Assembly (NCBI RefSeq): GCF_001613405.1
Contig: NZ_BDCH01000017.1
Coordinates: 372,001-436,000 of the forward strand
From: Nocardia crassostreae
GTDB taxonomy: Bacteria; Actinomycetota; Actinomycetes; Mycobacteriales; Mycobacteriaceae
Direction of reading: 5' to 3'
DNA length: 64,000 nt
A program made the position numbers and the translations under genes. Below are positions 7,516 through 19,348 of this stretch, in pieces. Position 1 is the first letter of the stretch. Every line of letters begins with the position of its first letter. Below the pieces are notes generated by a model that was given only the letters and a program-made list of their open reading frames with translations, did not search any database and was not told the origin of the DNA.

Positions 7516-9111
7516 TTGACCACCGAAACAGAGGCGCCCGCACGGCGGGTGTGGTTGGGACTGATCGCGGTATCGCTCGGCGTCGCGCTGATCGTGGTGG
7601 ATATTACGATCGTCAATGTGATCGTCGCGCCGATCATCGACGACCTGGGCATCACCTCGATCGAGGCGCAGTGGATCCAGGAGTCCTATGCCATCGTCTT
7701 CGCCGCTCTGCTGCTGCTCGCCGGGCGGCTGTCGGATCTGCACGGCGCGCGGCGAATCTTCCTGATCGGCCTGACCGTCTTCGGCCTGACAAGCCTGCTC
7801 GCCGCTCTCGCACCCAATGGCGAACTGCTCATCGCCGCACGATTCCTCCAGGGCATCGGCGGCGCACTGATCCTGCCGACCTCGCTGGCACTGGTGAACG
7901 CGAGCTTCACCGGTAAGGCGCGCGGCCAAGCCTTCGCAATCTGGGGCTCGACCATCGGAGCGGCCGCCGCCATAGGGCCGCTGCTGGGCGGCTGGCTGGC
8001 GGACTTCTCCTGGCGCTGGGCCTTCGGCGTGAACATCCCACTCGTGGTGTTGATCGCCGTCGGCGTGCTGCGCTATCTCCCCGCCCCGCAGCGCATTCCG
8101 GGCCGGGTGGACCACCTCGGCGCGGCCTTGTCGATCACGGGCCTCGGACTGCTCGCCTTCGCCCTGATCGAGGGCCGCGCCTACGGCTGGCTGCACACCG
8201 TCGCACCGCTGACCATCGGCGAATTTGCCTGGCGCAGTGGACCATCACCGGTCCTGCTCGCCTTCCTGGCCGCCGGTCTCGCGTTGTACGCATGCTGGCG
8301 GCGACAGTCCACACTGACGCGCACCGGCGGCGAACCGCTCATGGATGTGCGCCTGTTCGGCATCCGCTCCTTCCGCACCGGCAATGCCGTCACCCTGATC
8401 GTCGGCCTCGGCGAATTCGGCATCATCGCCATCCTGCCGCTGTGGTTGCAGTTCACGCTGGGCTACAGCGCATTACAGGCGGGCCTGGCCCTGGTGGCGC
8501 TCGCCGCGGGCAGCTTCTGCGCCAGCGGCGCGAGCTTCGGCATGACCGCCGCACCCCTCACCCAGGTGCGCATCGGCCTGCTCCTGGAAGCGGCCGGGCT
8601 GGCTCTGCTCGGCCTGATCGCCGGAACCGGCACCGCCTGGTGGGCCATTGCCATCGCCCTGTTCTTCTATGGCATCGGCGTCGGCTTCGCCACCGCCCAG
8701 GTGACCAATGTCGTGCTCGCCGAGGTACCCGCCGAATTCTCCGGCCAGGGCTCCGGAATCCAGAGCACCGCCCGCGAACTCGGCTCCGCCCTGGGCATCG
8801 CCCTGCTGACCACCGTCTTCTTCAGCCTGCTCGGCACCGGCGTCCGAGACCGCCTCACCGACGCCGGTCACCCGGCCCCCGGCGAACTGAGCCATACGGT
8901 CACCGAGAGCGCGGGCGCGGTCATTCCCACCCTGTCCGCCGACCCGGCCACGGCCACCGTCGCCGACTCGGCGCGGTCGGCCATGAGCACCGGTATCGGC
9001 ATCTCGAGCTACATCTGCGCCGGACTACTGCTGATCGCCTTGGCCGCAACAGCTTTCCTGTCCCCACGCACCCGCGTCAGCCCCCACACCGCCAATGCCA
9101 ACAAGGAGTAG
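7516..9111 (+). CDS. DHA2-family MFS multidrug exporter
   Basis: This 531-residue drug:H+ antiporter is predicted to have 14 membrane helices. VVDITIVNVIVAPI is the DHA2 helix-1 motif (the D-x-T-I-V-N-V-A class), AGRLSDLHGARR is motif A, and RFLQGIGGALILPTSLALV plus GSTIGAAAAIGPLLGGWLAD is the antiporter motif C region. Start: TTG 7516 follows GGAGG by 4-5 bases. ATG 7486 would add ten residues, but it lies inside the operator and has no ribosome-binding site. It is divergent from the MarR regulator. The 3' end overlaps the convergent MFS gene by 103 bases. Confidence 0.88.
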   Translation: MTTETEAPARRVWLGLIAVSLGVALIVVDITIVNVIVAPIIDDLGITSIEAQWIQESYAIVFAALLLLAGRLSDLHGARRIFLIGLTVFGLTSLLAALAPNGELLIAARFLQGIGGALILPTSLALVNASFTGKARGQAFAIWGSTIGAAAAIGPLLGGWLADFSWRWAFGVNIPLVVLIAVGVLRYLPAPQRIPGRVDHLGAALSITGLGLLAFALIEGRAYGWLHTVAPLTIGEFAWRSGPSPVLLAFLAAGLALYACWRRQSTLTRTGGEPLMDVRLFGIRSFRTGNAVTLIVGLGEFGIIAILPLWLQFTLGYSALQAGLALVALAAGSFCASGASFGMTAAPLTQVRIGLLLEAAGLALLGLIAGTGTAWWAIAIALFFYGIGVGFATAQVTNVVLAEVPAEFSGQGSGIQSTARELGSALGIALLTTVFFSLLGTGVRDRLTDAGHPAPGELSHTVTESAGAVIPTLSADPATATVADSARSAMSTGIGISSYICAGLLLIALAATAFLSPRTRVSPHTANANKE

Positions 9112-10211
9112 ACCGCACCGGCCCCACACGAAGCCACCCACCCCCAACCGCTGTAAACCCAGGTAGTCGTAACCGCCCCGAGGGCCGAGCCGACCGAATA
9201 GAAAGCCATATAGGCCCCGATGACACTGCTGGCGCGGCTGGGATGCGCGGCAGTCAGCAAATGCTGACTGCTGACGTGCACCGCCTGAACGGCGAAGTCG
9301 AGCAGGATGATTCCAGCCACCAGCACCCACAGACTCACCCCGAGACACGCGATCAGCACCCAGGAGACGGTGAGCAGCCCCAGCGACCAGCCGGTAATCG
9401 CCTGAGCGCGGCCAGCATCGGCCCACCGCCCAGCCCGCCCAGCGCCCAACGCCCCTGCCAAACCCGCCAACCCGAACAGCCCGATCTCCGCGGTACCGAG
9501 CTCCCACGGCGCGGCCCCGAGCGGCAGGGCCAGCCCACTCCAGAGCACCCCGAAGGAGGCGAAGAGAAACAACCCGATCACCCCACGCCCCAACAACAGC
9601 CGATCGGTCCACACCGCCCGCCCGAGTCCCGCCACTACCCGCCCGTATCCCCCCGCCCTGTAATCCCGCTCATCCGCAGCGAGTTTCACCCGAACGGTCA
9701 CCGCCAACGCCACACACAGCACCGCGAGCACCGCATAGACCGCCCGCCACCCGACCACTTCCCCCAACACGCCCGCGAGCATCCGCACCCCGAGGATCCC
9801 GAGCACCACCCCCGACGTGACCGCGCCGATATTGCGTCCCCGCTCCCCCGGTTCCGAGACCGCGGCGACATAGGCGACCGTCACCTGCACGACCACCGCG
9901 AACACACCCGCAACCGCCAAACCGGCCACCGCGACAACGCCATTGGGAGCACCCGCCACCATCGCCGACCCCAGCGCGGTGAGCATCAGATGCACGACGA
10001 TCAGCCTCCGGCGATTCACCACATCGCCGAGCGGAACCAGCAGGACCAGCCCGGCGAAATACCCGATCTGCCCCGCGGCGACCAGCACTCCGAGCGCTCC
10101 GGAGCTCAGCCCCAGCTCACCGCCCGCCGCTTCCAGGATCGGTTGAATCGCATAGATCGTCGCCACCGCCACCGCGCAGACCAACGCCAGCACGAATCGC
10201 TGCGCCGCCAT
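9009..10211 (-). CDS. MFS transporter (DHA1-like, exporter)
   Basis: This 400-residue, 12-helix transporter carries ATIYAIQPILEAAGGELGLSSGALGVLVAAGQIGYFAGLVLLVPLGDVVNRRRLI, which includes the motif-A loop LGDVVNRRRL and resembles YnfM/YgaY-type DHA1 exporters. ATG 10211 was chosen. A GTG about 18 bases upstream has GGAGG nearby but with only four bases of spacing, so the start is uncertain by six residues. The gene is divergent from an HxlR regulator across a spaced inverted repeat, suggesting regulated efflux or uptake of an inducing compound. The last 34 codons overlap the DHA2 exporter on the opposite strand. Confidence 0.82.
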   Translation of the reverse strand: MAAQRFVLALVCAVAVATIYAIQPILEAAGGELGLSSGALGVLVAAGQIGYFAGLVLLVPLGDVVNRRRLIVVHLMLTALGSAMVAGAPNGVVAVAGLAVAGVFAVVVQVTVAYVAAVSEPGERGRNIGAVTSGVVLGILGVRMLAGVLGEVVGWRAVYAVLAVLCVALAVTVRVKLAADERDYRAGGYGRVVAGLGRAVWTDRLLLGRGVIGLFLFASFGVLWSGLALPLGAAPWELGTAEIGLFGLAGLAGALGAGRAGRWADAGRAQAITGWSLGLLTVSWVLIACLGVSLWVLVAGIILLDFAVQAVHVSSQHLLTAAHPSRASSVIGAYMAFYSVGSALGAVTTTWVYSGWGWVASCGAGAVYSLLALAVWGLTRVRGDRKAVAAKAISSSPAQM

Positions 10212-10247
10212 GATTCCCGTCGACACCACACCTCCATCGGTAGCAAA

Positions 10248-10283
10248 TTGAAACCAATTTAAGGTAAGGCATAATGGTTTCAA
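10248..10283. promoter_or_regulatory. Candidate HxlR operator between MFS and HxlR genes
   Basis: TTGAAACCA (10248-10256) and TGGTTTCAA (10275-10283) are perfect 9-base inverted arms separated by 18 bases, in an AT-rich stretch of the 99-base divergent space. The two arms could be the two half-sites of an HxlR dimer, or flank the start of the HxlR transcript. Confidence 0.65.
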
Positions 10284-10310
10284 ATCGCAACCGATCAGGA
10301 GGAGATGCCC

Positions 10311-10769
10311 ATGTCGGCGACCCCGGCCCCGGCCCGCGAGTGGACCGATCCCACCTGTCCCGTCGCCCGCACCATCGACCTGGTCGGCGACCGCTGGAGC
10401 CTGCTGATCGTGCGCGATGCCATGGACGGCGCGACGGCCTTCACCGAGTTTCAGCAGCGGCTGGGCATCGCCCGCAATATCCTCGCCGACCGCCTGCGCA
10501 AACTCGTCGAGCACGGCATCCTGGTCCCGGCCACCGCCCCCGGCGGCAAACGCCATACCTACGAGCTCACAACGGCCGGGCGCGACCTCTTCACCACCGT
10601 GGTCGCCCTGCGTCAATGGGGCGAACGCCACGCCTTTCGCGACGGCGAATCCCACTCGACCCTCGTCGACGCCACCAACACCCCGCTTCCCGAACTACGC
10701 CCCGAAACCCTCGCGGGCACCCCCGCCACCTCGGACACCACCCGAGTCCGCAAGGTGGGCGCGGACTGA
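10311..10769 (+). CDS. HxlR-family transcriptional regulator
   Basis: This 152-residue winged-helix regulator has CPVARTIDLVGDRWSLLIVRDAMDGATAFTEFQQRLGIARNILADRLRKLVEHGILV, the HxlR (PF01638) domain, near residues 16-75. The single Cys in PTCPVARTI is at the position conserved in redox- or aldehyde-sensing HxlR proteins. GGAGGAG at 10299-10305 places ATG 10311 at proper spacing; ATG 10305 would be too close. It is divergent from an MFS transporter, which it probably controls. The stop is followed 10 bases later by the convergent end of the kinase gene. Confidence 0.9.
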   Translation: MSATPAPAREWTDPTCPVARTIDLVGDRWSLLIVRDAMDGATAFTEFQQRLGIARNILADRLRKLVEHGILVPATAPGGKRHTYELTTAGRDLFTTVVALRQWGERHAFRDGESHSTLVDATNTPLPELRPETLAGTPATSDTTRVRKVGAD

Positions 10770-10779
10770 ACAGTCCTGC

Positions 10780-13700
10780 TCAGATGGTCTGCGCAGCATG
10801 GGCATCCACGAGCGCTTGCAGGAAAGCAGCGGGAACATGCGGCCACTCGGGATGCCAGCGGCCCGAGGTTTGGTCCGCCTGCAGGGCGGCGAGGGGGGCC
10901 ACCACGTGCGGGCCGCCGTCGAGGATGTAGCGCACCGAACCCAGGTCGGCGCATTGGGCGGTTATGGTAGCCAGCAGGGTCTTCGCCTCACCGCCGCGCC
11001 CGGCGGCGGCCAGACAGGCCACCAGCAGGCGGCGGGCCTTGAGTAGTTCCCGTGGGCGGTGCACGGATTCGAGCTTGTCGACCCACTCCCGCGCCCACGT
11101 ACAGGCCAGCGCGATGCTGTCCGGAGTCTCCTCGGCCAGCAGTAGCCGAATCGACGTGAATTCCTCGTAGAGAACCGTGAATTCGTCGATGGCGTCGACC
11201 GGGGTCCGGCGGTTGTGATAGTCGACCACGGGCAGCGGGCCGAATTCGGGGTGCGGCGGCAGCCCCAGCCGCAGCCGCTCGTTCTCGACCTCGGCGCGCA
11301 GCCGCGGCAGGTTCATCGAATGCGCCACGCGGGCGCCCTCGTTGAGGCGGCGAATAGCAGCACTGCGATCACCCAGCAGAGCTTTGATCCGTGCACCCAC
11401 CACATACCGGGCCAACTTGAAATCCACCACCCCGGCATCGGGCCCGAGTTTGTAGCCCTCGTCGAGCAGCCGTTCGGCCTCGACGATCTCATTGCGCTCG
11501 TAGAGCAGCTCCCCCAGCAGAGATCCGGCCAGCCGCGCACCATAGGAGTGACTGCCTCCGGACTGCTTGGCGACCTTCATCGCCTTGCGGAAGTACTGTT
11601 CGGCTCCGGCGATATCGAGTTGCAGGCTGGCCTCGCCGCCCAGAAAACACAAGCCGTGCACATTGTTGTAGAAACCCTTGTTGCGCCGCATATACGGGGC
11701 CGACCACTCTTGGATGCGCAGCGCTTCGTCGAAGTCATAGCGGTACCCGGCCGCGAAGCTCGCGACATTCGCCCCGATGGCGATGACGTACGGGGACAGG
11801 TCGTCGGCGCGGAAGAAGCAGGGCGCCAATATGTCCTCGACCCCCGCGAGCACATCGGCGCGCACGGTGATGACCGCGTGCACGACCCCGGCCTCGGCGC
11901 ACAGCAGCGCCGCGACCTCCGGATCGAGCCCGCCGTGATCGATATTCGCCTCCGCCAGCCGTAGCGCCCGCTCGGCCGGACCGGCGCGGTGCAGCAGGAT
12001 ATTGGCCCACGCCAGATCCAGTTGCAGGCGCGGATGGGTGTCGATGACCGTGGCGGGCAACTTGTTGACCAGCCCGATGAGGCTGGCCATCTGCCCGTAC
12101 TCCAGCAGCGACATGCCGTCGCGCTCCACGATCTCCACGGCCCGCTGCTCCTCCCCGGCGAGCAGGGCGTGATCGACGGCCTCGCTGACATGCTTGTGCG
12201 CGGCGAACCATTCCGAGGCCGCGCGATGCAGATCGTCGATGCGTTCGGGCAGATCGTGTTCCAGGCGCTGCTGCAGGAAATCCTGGAAGAGCCGGTGATA
12301 TTGGAACCACTTACCGCCATCGAGCCTGCGCAGGAACAGATCCTGTTGCTCGATGTGCTCCAGCAGCCCCTGCCCGTCCGGAATCCCGGTGAGCGCGGTG
12401 GCCAGTTCGCCGCAGATGCGTTCGGTAATGGAGGTCGCCACCATGAAGTCGAGCGTCCCGGGTTCGAGGGTGTCCAGGACGTTCTCGGCCAGGAATTCGC
12501 TGATGGCGTGATGGCGACCGGTCAGATGCCCGATCAAGTGCGCGGGATCGTCACTGCCGCGCAGCGACAGCACCGCCAGTTGCAGCGCCGCGATCCACCC
12601 GCCGGTGGATTCGCACAGGTCCTCCACATCCCCGCGATCCAGCTCCAGCTCGCTCAGCTCGACCAGGAAGGCGTAGGTCTCGTCGATATCGAAACGCAGT
12701 GCGGCGGTGCCGATTTCCACCAGTTCGTCGCGCCCGCGCATGGAGCTCATGGGCAGCCCCGTCTGGCGGCGGCTGGTCACCACCGTCTGCACTGCCGGAC
12801 TGCAACCCTCGATGAGAAACCGCAGCGCGTGCGTGGTGGCCGGATCGGTGACGCGATCCCAGTCGTCGATGACGACCACCAATTGCTCACCGCGCCGGTC
12901 GATCTCGTTGATCAGCGAGGTTAGCACGAAACGCTCCGCCTCGTCGCCGTGCTCCTCCAGCAGCTCGCCCAGTTCACGCGCCAGCGAGGGCCGCACGGCG
13001 CGCATGGCCTCGATGAGATGGGACAGGAACCAGACCACATTGTTGTCGTCGTGATCGACGGTCAGCCAGGCCACCGACGTGCCCTCGGCGGTCAGCGCCG
13101 CCGCCCATTGCGCGGCGAGGGTGGTCTTGCCGAAACCGGTGGGGCCGTGGATGACCACCAGCCGCCGCCCGCTCCCCTGCCGCAGCCGATCCAGCAATCG
13201 CTCCCGGTCGACGAGCGCCCGCGTGAGCACCGGCGGCCGCAACCGGGTGGCCGGAACCGGCGGGGTCACCCGCGCCGACGAGGTCCCGCGCCGCCGATTG
13301 GATCCGGTCGGCGTCGGCGCGGGGCGGTGGCCGACCGGTTCGGCGGCGGGCAGCGGTATCGCCATTTCGTCCGGCGGCAGTCCGTGCCGCTCCTGCACCT
13401 CGCGCAGCATCTCCCCGAATTCGGCTGCGGTGCCGGGCCGTTTCGCGCGATCGCGGGCCATGGCGCCCTCGATGGCCTCGGTCAGATCGGCGGGCAGTCC
13501 GGCGCCGCTCAGATCCGGGATGGGCTGCTTGGTGATGCGCACGAACTGCGCCACCAGTTGCTCACCGCTGCGGCGCTCGAAGACCGCGTGCCCGGTGCTG
13601 GCGCAGAACAGCGTCGAGGCCAGGCTGTACACATCCGCGGTGGCATCGGGCGTCTGCCCTTGCAGGACCTCGGGTGCGGTGAAGGCGGGCGAGCCGGTGA

Positions 13701-14250
13701 TGGTCCCGGCCGTCGTCTCGAAACCGCCCACCAGCCGGGCGATGCCGAAGTCGCCGAGCAGCGGTTCGCCGTATTCGGTGAGCAGGATATTGCCGGGCTT
13801 CACATCCCGGTGCAGCATGCCGCGCCGGTGCGCGGTCTCCAGCGCGCCCGAGATCTTCACCCCGATGCGCACCGCTTCCTGCCAGCTGACGGGACCCTGT
13901 TCGGCGACCCGGGCATCGAGCGAACCGTGCGCCTGATACGGCATGACGATGTAGGGCCGCCCGGTCGCGGTGGAGCCCACCTCGAACACGCTCATGATGT
14001 TGGGATGTCCGGACAGCTTCCCCATGGCTAGCTGCTCGCGAACGAATCGCTCCAGGTTCTCCGATTCCAGATCGGCGGTGAGCACCTTGATGGCCACCAT
14101 CCGATCCAGGGCAGCCTGAAAGCAGCGATACACGACGCCGAAACCGCCTCGCCCGATCTCGATGGCGTCGGCGAACCCGGCAGCCTCGAGTTCCGCCGCG
14201 AATCCGGAGGTCGGCGAACGTTGCGTGGAGAGCGGATCGATATACGCCAC
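10780..14250 (-). CDS. pknK: PknK-like serine/threonine kinase with MalT-type STAND ATPase
   Basis: This 1156-residue signalling protein has the layout of mycobacterial PknK. The N-terminal kinase spans about residues 25-290: glycine loop GRGGFGVV 33-40, catalytic Lys55, HRDVKPGN from His147 (Asp149), DFG 167-169 and APE 192-194. A proline-rich linker (300-340) leads to a STAND-type ATPase with Walker A GPTGFGKTT at 369-377 and Walker B VVVIDDWD near residue 465. A long helical repeat (TPR-like) half continues to the C-terminus. No LuxR-type DNA-binding helix is visible at the end, as in PknK and unlike MalT. There is no transmembrane segment, so the kinase is cytoplasmic. In M. tuberculosis PknK affects growth-phase and stress responses; the role here is inferred. 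It stands alone, divergent from the PAP2/kinase fusion. Confidence 0.9.
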   Translation of the reverse strand: MAYIDPLSTQRSPTSGFAAELEAAGFADAIEIGRGGFGVVYRCFQAALDRMVAIKVLTADLESENLERFVREQLAMGKLSGHPNIMSVFEVGSTATGRPYIVMPYQAHGSLDARVAEQGPVSWQEAVRIGVKISGALETAHRRGMLHRDVKPGNILLTEYGEPLLGDFGIARLVGGFETTAGTITGSPAFTAPEVLQGQTPDATADVYSLASTLFCASTGHAVFERRSGEQLVAQFVRITKQPIPDLSGAGLPADLTEAIEGAMARDRAKRPGTAAEFGEMLREVQERHGLPPDEMAIPLPAAEPVGHRPAPTPTGSNRRRGTSSARVTPPVPATRLRPPVLTRALVDRERLLDRLRQGSGRRLVVIHGPTGFGKTTLAAQWAAALTAEGTSVAWLTVDHDDNNVVWFLSHLIEAMRAVRPSLARELGELLEEHGDEAERFVLTSLINEIDRRGEQLVVVIDDWDRVTDPATTHALRFLIEGCSPAVQTVVTSRRQTGLPMSSMRGRDELVEIGTAALRFDIDETYAFLVELSELELDRGDVEDLCESTGGWIAALQLAVLSLRGSDDPAHLIGHLTGRHHAISEFLAENVLDTLEPGTLDFMVATSITERICGELATALTGIPDGQGLLEHIEQQDLFLRRLDGGKWFQYHRLFQDFLQQRLEHDLPERIDDLHRAASEWFAAHKHVSEAVDHALLAGEEQRAVEIVERDGMSLLEYGQMASLIGLVNKLPATVIDTHPRLQLDLAWANILLHRAGPAERALRLAEANIDHGGLDPEVAALLCAEAGVVHAVITVRADVLAGVEDILAPCFFRADDLSPYVIAIGANVASFAAGYRYDFDEALRIQEWSAPYMRRNKGFYNNVHGLCFLGGEASLQLDIAGAEQYFRKAMKVAKQSGGSHSYGARLAGSLLGELLYERNEIVEAERLLDEGYKLGPDAGVVDFKLARYVVGARIKALLGDRSAAIRRLNEGARVAHSMNLPRLRAEVENERLRLGLPPHPEFGPLPVVDYHNRRTPVDAIDEFTVLYEEFTSIRLLLAEETPDSIALACTWAREWVDKLESVHRPRELLKARRLLVACLAAAGRGGEAKTLLATITAQCADLGSVRYILDGGPHVVAPLAALQADQTSGRWHPEWPHVPAAFLQALVDAHAAQTI

Positions 14251-14394
14251 GGCAACCTCGATACAACTACCAGCCGGTTACCTCAAGCATATTCCCGTAT
14301 CGGGCATTGCGCCCAGTGGTCCAGCAAACAGGGCGGTCTGGATTTGCCGGAGGTACGAAATGCGCTGGCCGTCAAGGTCGGTAGGGTCGGGAGG

Positions 14395-15949
14395 GTGAGT
14401 GCGCGGTTGAGGCGGAAGTTCCGCAGGGTGGGTCATGTCGATCGATCGGTGACCGGGATGGTGGCCCGGATGCCCAAGTCCGGGATGGACGGCGGCATGC
14501 TGCGCTTGACGACCGCGGCCAATCACAGCGTGCTGTGGACCGTCACCGCCGCGCTGCTGGCCACCAAGACCGGATCGACGCGGCGGGCCGCACTGCGCGG
14601 CATGGTGTCCGTCGGCGGCGCCTCGGTGCTGGTGAATTTCGTCCTGAAGTCGGTGTTCGTGCGCCGCCGCCCGGCCGCCGAACTACTGCCCGCGCATCGG
14701 CGACTGGTCAAGGCGCCGACCTCCTCGTCCTTCCCGTCCGGGCATGCCGCGTGCGCGGCCGCCTTCGCCACCGCCGTCGCCCTGGAGAGCCCGCGCACCG
14801 CGCTGGCGGTGGCGCCGCTGGCGGCGACCGTCGCGTACTCGCGCGTGCACACCGGGGTGCACTGGCCCTCCGACGTGCTGGTCGGCGCGGCCATCGGCTC
14901 CGGCGTCGCACTGGCCACCCGGCGCTGGTGGCCGGTGCGCGAATCCGATGAGGCCGAGGCCCACGCACCGGTCCTGGCGGACGGGCACGGCCTGGTGCTG
15001 GCGGTGAACCCATCTCGGGCGATCAGTACTACGACCCGACCCTCGATATCGCCACGGCGCTGCCCGCCGCCCTGGTGCTGCGCACCGAACCCGGCCGCGA
15101 CTGCACCGAACAACTCGAAGAGGCCCTGGCCGCGCACCCGGACCGCCTGGTCGCGGTGGGCGCGGCCGGCGGCGACGGCACCATTGCCGCCGCGGCCGCG
15201 GTCGCGGTGCGGCACAAGCTGCCCCTGGTCGTCATACCGACCGGCACGCTCAACCATTTCGCCCGCGACCTGGGCGTCTACGATCTGCGCGAGGTCGTGG
15301 ACGCCACCGGCGCCGGAGAGGCCGTGGCGGTCGATATCGCGGGCGTGGAATTCGATGCCCCCGACGGCATTCGCACCCACCACTGGATCAATACCGCCAG
15401 CCTCGGCTCGTATCCGGATCTGGTGCGGCTGCGCGAGAAATGGCAGGAGCGCTGGGGCAAATGGCCCGCCTTCGCCGCCGCCCTGGTGGTCACCCTGCGC
15501 CGCGCCACCCCCATCCGCGTGCGCATCGACGACCGCTGGCACGACGTCTGGTTCCTGTTCGTCGGCAATGACCCCTACCATCCGCACGGCGCCGTCCCCG
15601 CCTTCCGCTCCCGCCTCGACGAGGGCCTGCTCGACGTCCGCTGGCTGCGCGCCGACCTCCGCTTCTCCCGCACCCGCGCCGTCCTGGCCCTCGCCCTGGC
15701 CGCCGTCGGCCACAGCAAGGTCTACGGCGAACGCCAGGTACGCGAACTCCTGGTCGACCTGACCGAACCCCAAGCGGTAGCCGCCGACGGCGAGGTCATC
15801 GGCGACGGCACCCACCTCCGCTTCAGCGTCGCTGGCCGAGTCTCCGCCTACCGCCGCAACGAGGACAACCCCCGCTGGGCCGACCGCTACCGCCCCCACC
15901 ACCGCCCCCACCACCGCCGCCCCCTCGCCCGCCTCCTGGCCCGCGACTC

Positions 15950-15953
<4 letters not shown>
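14395..15953 (+). pseudogene. PAP2 phosphatase / diacylglycerol-kinase-like fusion, one-base frameshift
   Basis: Two domains normally fused in actinobacteria lie in adjacent frames. The first part has the PAP2 signature: K-S-V-F-V-R-R-R-P, SSSFPSGHAA and SRVHTGVHWPSD, a membrane lipid-phosphate phosphatase. The second has the lipid-kinase signature AAGGDGTIAAAA and IPTGTLNHFARDLG. The first frame runs to about 15012 (VLAVNP) and the second resumes at 15015 (SGDQYYDP), as expected of the NPxSG loop that starts the kinase domain. One missing base near 15009-15013 (beside CCC) explains it; the restored protein would be 519 residues. GTG 14395 was chosen for the upstream AGGG/GGGAGG. It probably handles undecaprenyl phosphate or diacylglycerol in the membrane (inference). 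It could be a sequencing error rather than a true pseudogene. Confidence 0.85.
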
Positions 15954-18323
<2,370 letters not shown>

Positions 18324-18339
18324 GCGTCGGTACTCCCTT

Positions 18340-18750
18340 TCAGCCCAGCTGCTTGATGCGGATCATGTTGCCCGAGGGATCCCGGAAGGCGCAGTCCCGC
18401 ACGCCGTAGGGCTGATCGGTGGGCTCCTGCACCACCTCGGCGCCGCTGCCCTGGAGCTTCTCGAAGACGCCGTCGAGATCCGGGGTGGCCAGATTGATGC
18501 CGCCGTAGGTGCCCTTGGCCATCATCTCCTCGATGACCTTGCGCTCCTCATCGGTAATGCCCGGATCGGCGGCCGGCGGATGCAGCACGATGGCGATCTC
18601 GGGCTGGCCGGGCGGGCCGACGGCGATCCAGCGCATCCCGCTGAACCCGACGTCACTGCGGATCTCGAACCCCAGAATGTCGCGGTAGAAGGTGATGGCG
18701 GCGTCCGGGTCGGTATGGGGCAGGTAGCTTTCGCTGATTCTGATGTCCAT
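18340..18750 (-). CDS. VOC-superfamily (glyoxalase/bleomycin-resistance-like) protein
   Basis: This 136-residue protein has paired beta-alpha-beta-beta-beta units: SYLPHTDPDAAITFYRDILGFEIRSDVGFSGMRWIAVGPP, then GGINLATPDLDGVFEKLQGSGAEVVQEPTDQPYGVRDCAFRDPSGNMIRIKQ. FYRDILGFE and the end FRDPSGNMIRI are characteristic of VOC metal-binding or drug-sequestering proteins. It lies between an AraC regulator (5-base gap) and the UvrA2-like gene (16-base gap) on the same strand, so the three form an operon. The company of a UvrA2-like protein suggests a role in resisting a DNA-active or electrophilic compound (inference). Confidence 0.87.
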   Translation of the reverse strand: MDIRISESYLPHTDPDAAITFYRDILGFEIRSDVGFSGMRWIAVGPPGQPEIAIVLHPPAADPGITDEERKVIEEMMAKGTYGGINLATPDLDGVFEKLQGSGAEVVQEPTDQPYGVRDCAFRDPSGNMIRIKQLG

Positions 18751-18755
18751 GCCGA

Positions 18756-19211
18756 TCACGCTAATTGCTGCCCGAAGACCGATGCTTCTCGATTCCTGAC
18801 CGGTCTGGTCACCTGTTTGGCCACGCACGACGGCATCCCCGCCGTGGTCCGCTCCGCCTCCGCCTCCCGCTTGTACACACTCGGAGACACGCCGACCAGT
18901 TCGGAGAAGCGCGTACTGAACGTCCCCAGCGACGAACACCCCACCTCGAAACACACCTCGGTCACGCTCAGATCCCCCCGCCGCAACAACGCCATGGCCC
19001 GCTCGATCCGCCGCGTCATCAAATACGAATAAGGCGACTCCCCATACGCCGCCCGAAACTGCCGACTGAGATGCCCCGCCGACATATGCGCGTCCCGAGC
19101 AAGCCGCTCCACATCCAGCGGCTGCGCGTATTCCCGATCGATCCGATCCTTGACCCGCCGCAGCCGAGCCAGATCCTGCAGATGCTGTTGAGTACCGGTC
19201 CGGTTGCTCAC
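18756..19211 (-). CDS. AraC-family transcriptional regulator (DNA-binding domain only)
   Basis: This 151-residue protein is little more than the AraC DNA-binding domain: RRVKDRIDREYAQPLDVERLARDAHMSAGHLSRQFRAAYGESPYSYLMTRRIERAMALLRRGDLSVTEVCFEVGCSSLGTFSTRFSELVGVSPSVYKRE, with both helix-turn-helix units. The usual effector-binding domain is absent, as in SoxS/MarA-type members. GTG 19211 was chosen because homology begins just after it; the open frame further upstream runs into the PKS promoter and is arginine-rich filler. The start has only a weak ribosome-binding site. It leads the VOC and UvrA2-like operon and is divergent from the PKS (137-base gap), so it may control both directions. Confidence 0.85.
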   Translation of the reverse strand: MSNRTGTQQHLQDLARLRRVKDRIDREYAQPLDVERLARDAHMSAGHLSRQFRAAYGESPYSYLMTRRIERAMALLRRGDLSVTEVCFEVGCSSLGTFSTRFSELVGVSPSVYKREAEAERTTAGMPSCVAKQVTRPVRNREASVFGQQLA

Positions 19212-19348
19212 CTGCAAGATCGTCCCACATCGGAGGGCCGGGGGTCGAACTCTCCACACCCCCGATTCGACGGCGTACGACCGAACGGGCGCGGCTCCCG
19301 GCCCTCGCCTAGTGTTGGCGCCGGACGCGAACATGTGAGGGAAAGATA

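Noticed and set aside
14251..14394. A separate small gene between the kinase and the PAP2 fusion
   Set aside because: The open frame from 14221 lies over the kinase start and has no ribosome-binding site or homology before residue 59.
18765..19320. A plus-strand 260-residue frame opposite the AraC gene
   Set aside because: It is antisense to a fully conserved AraC domain and its own translation has no recognised motif.
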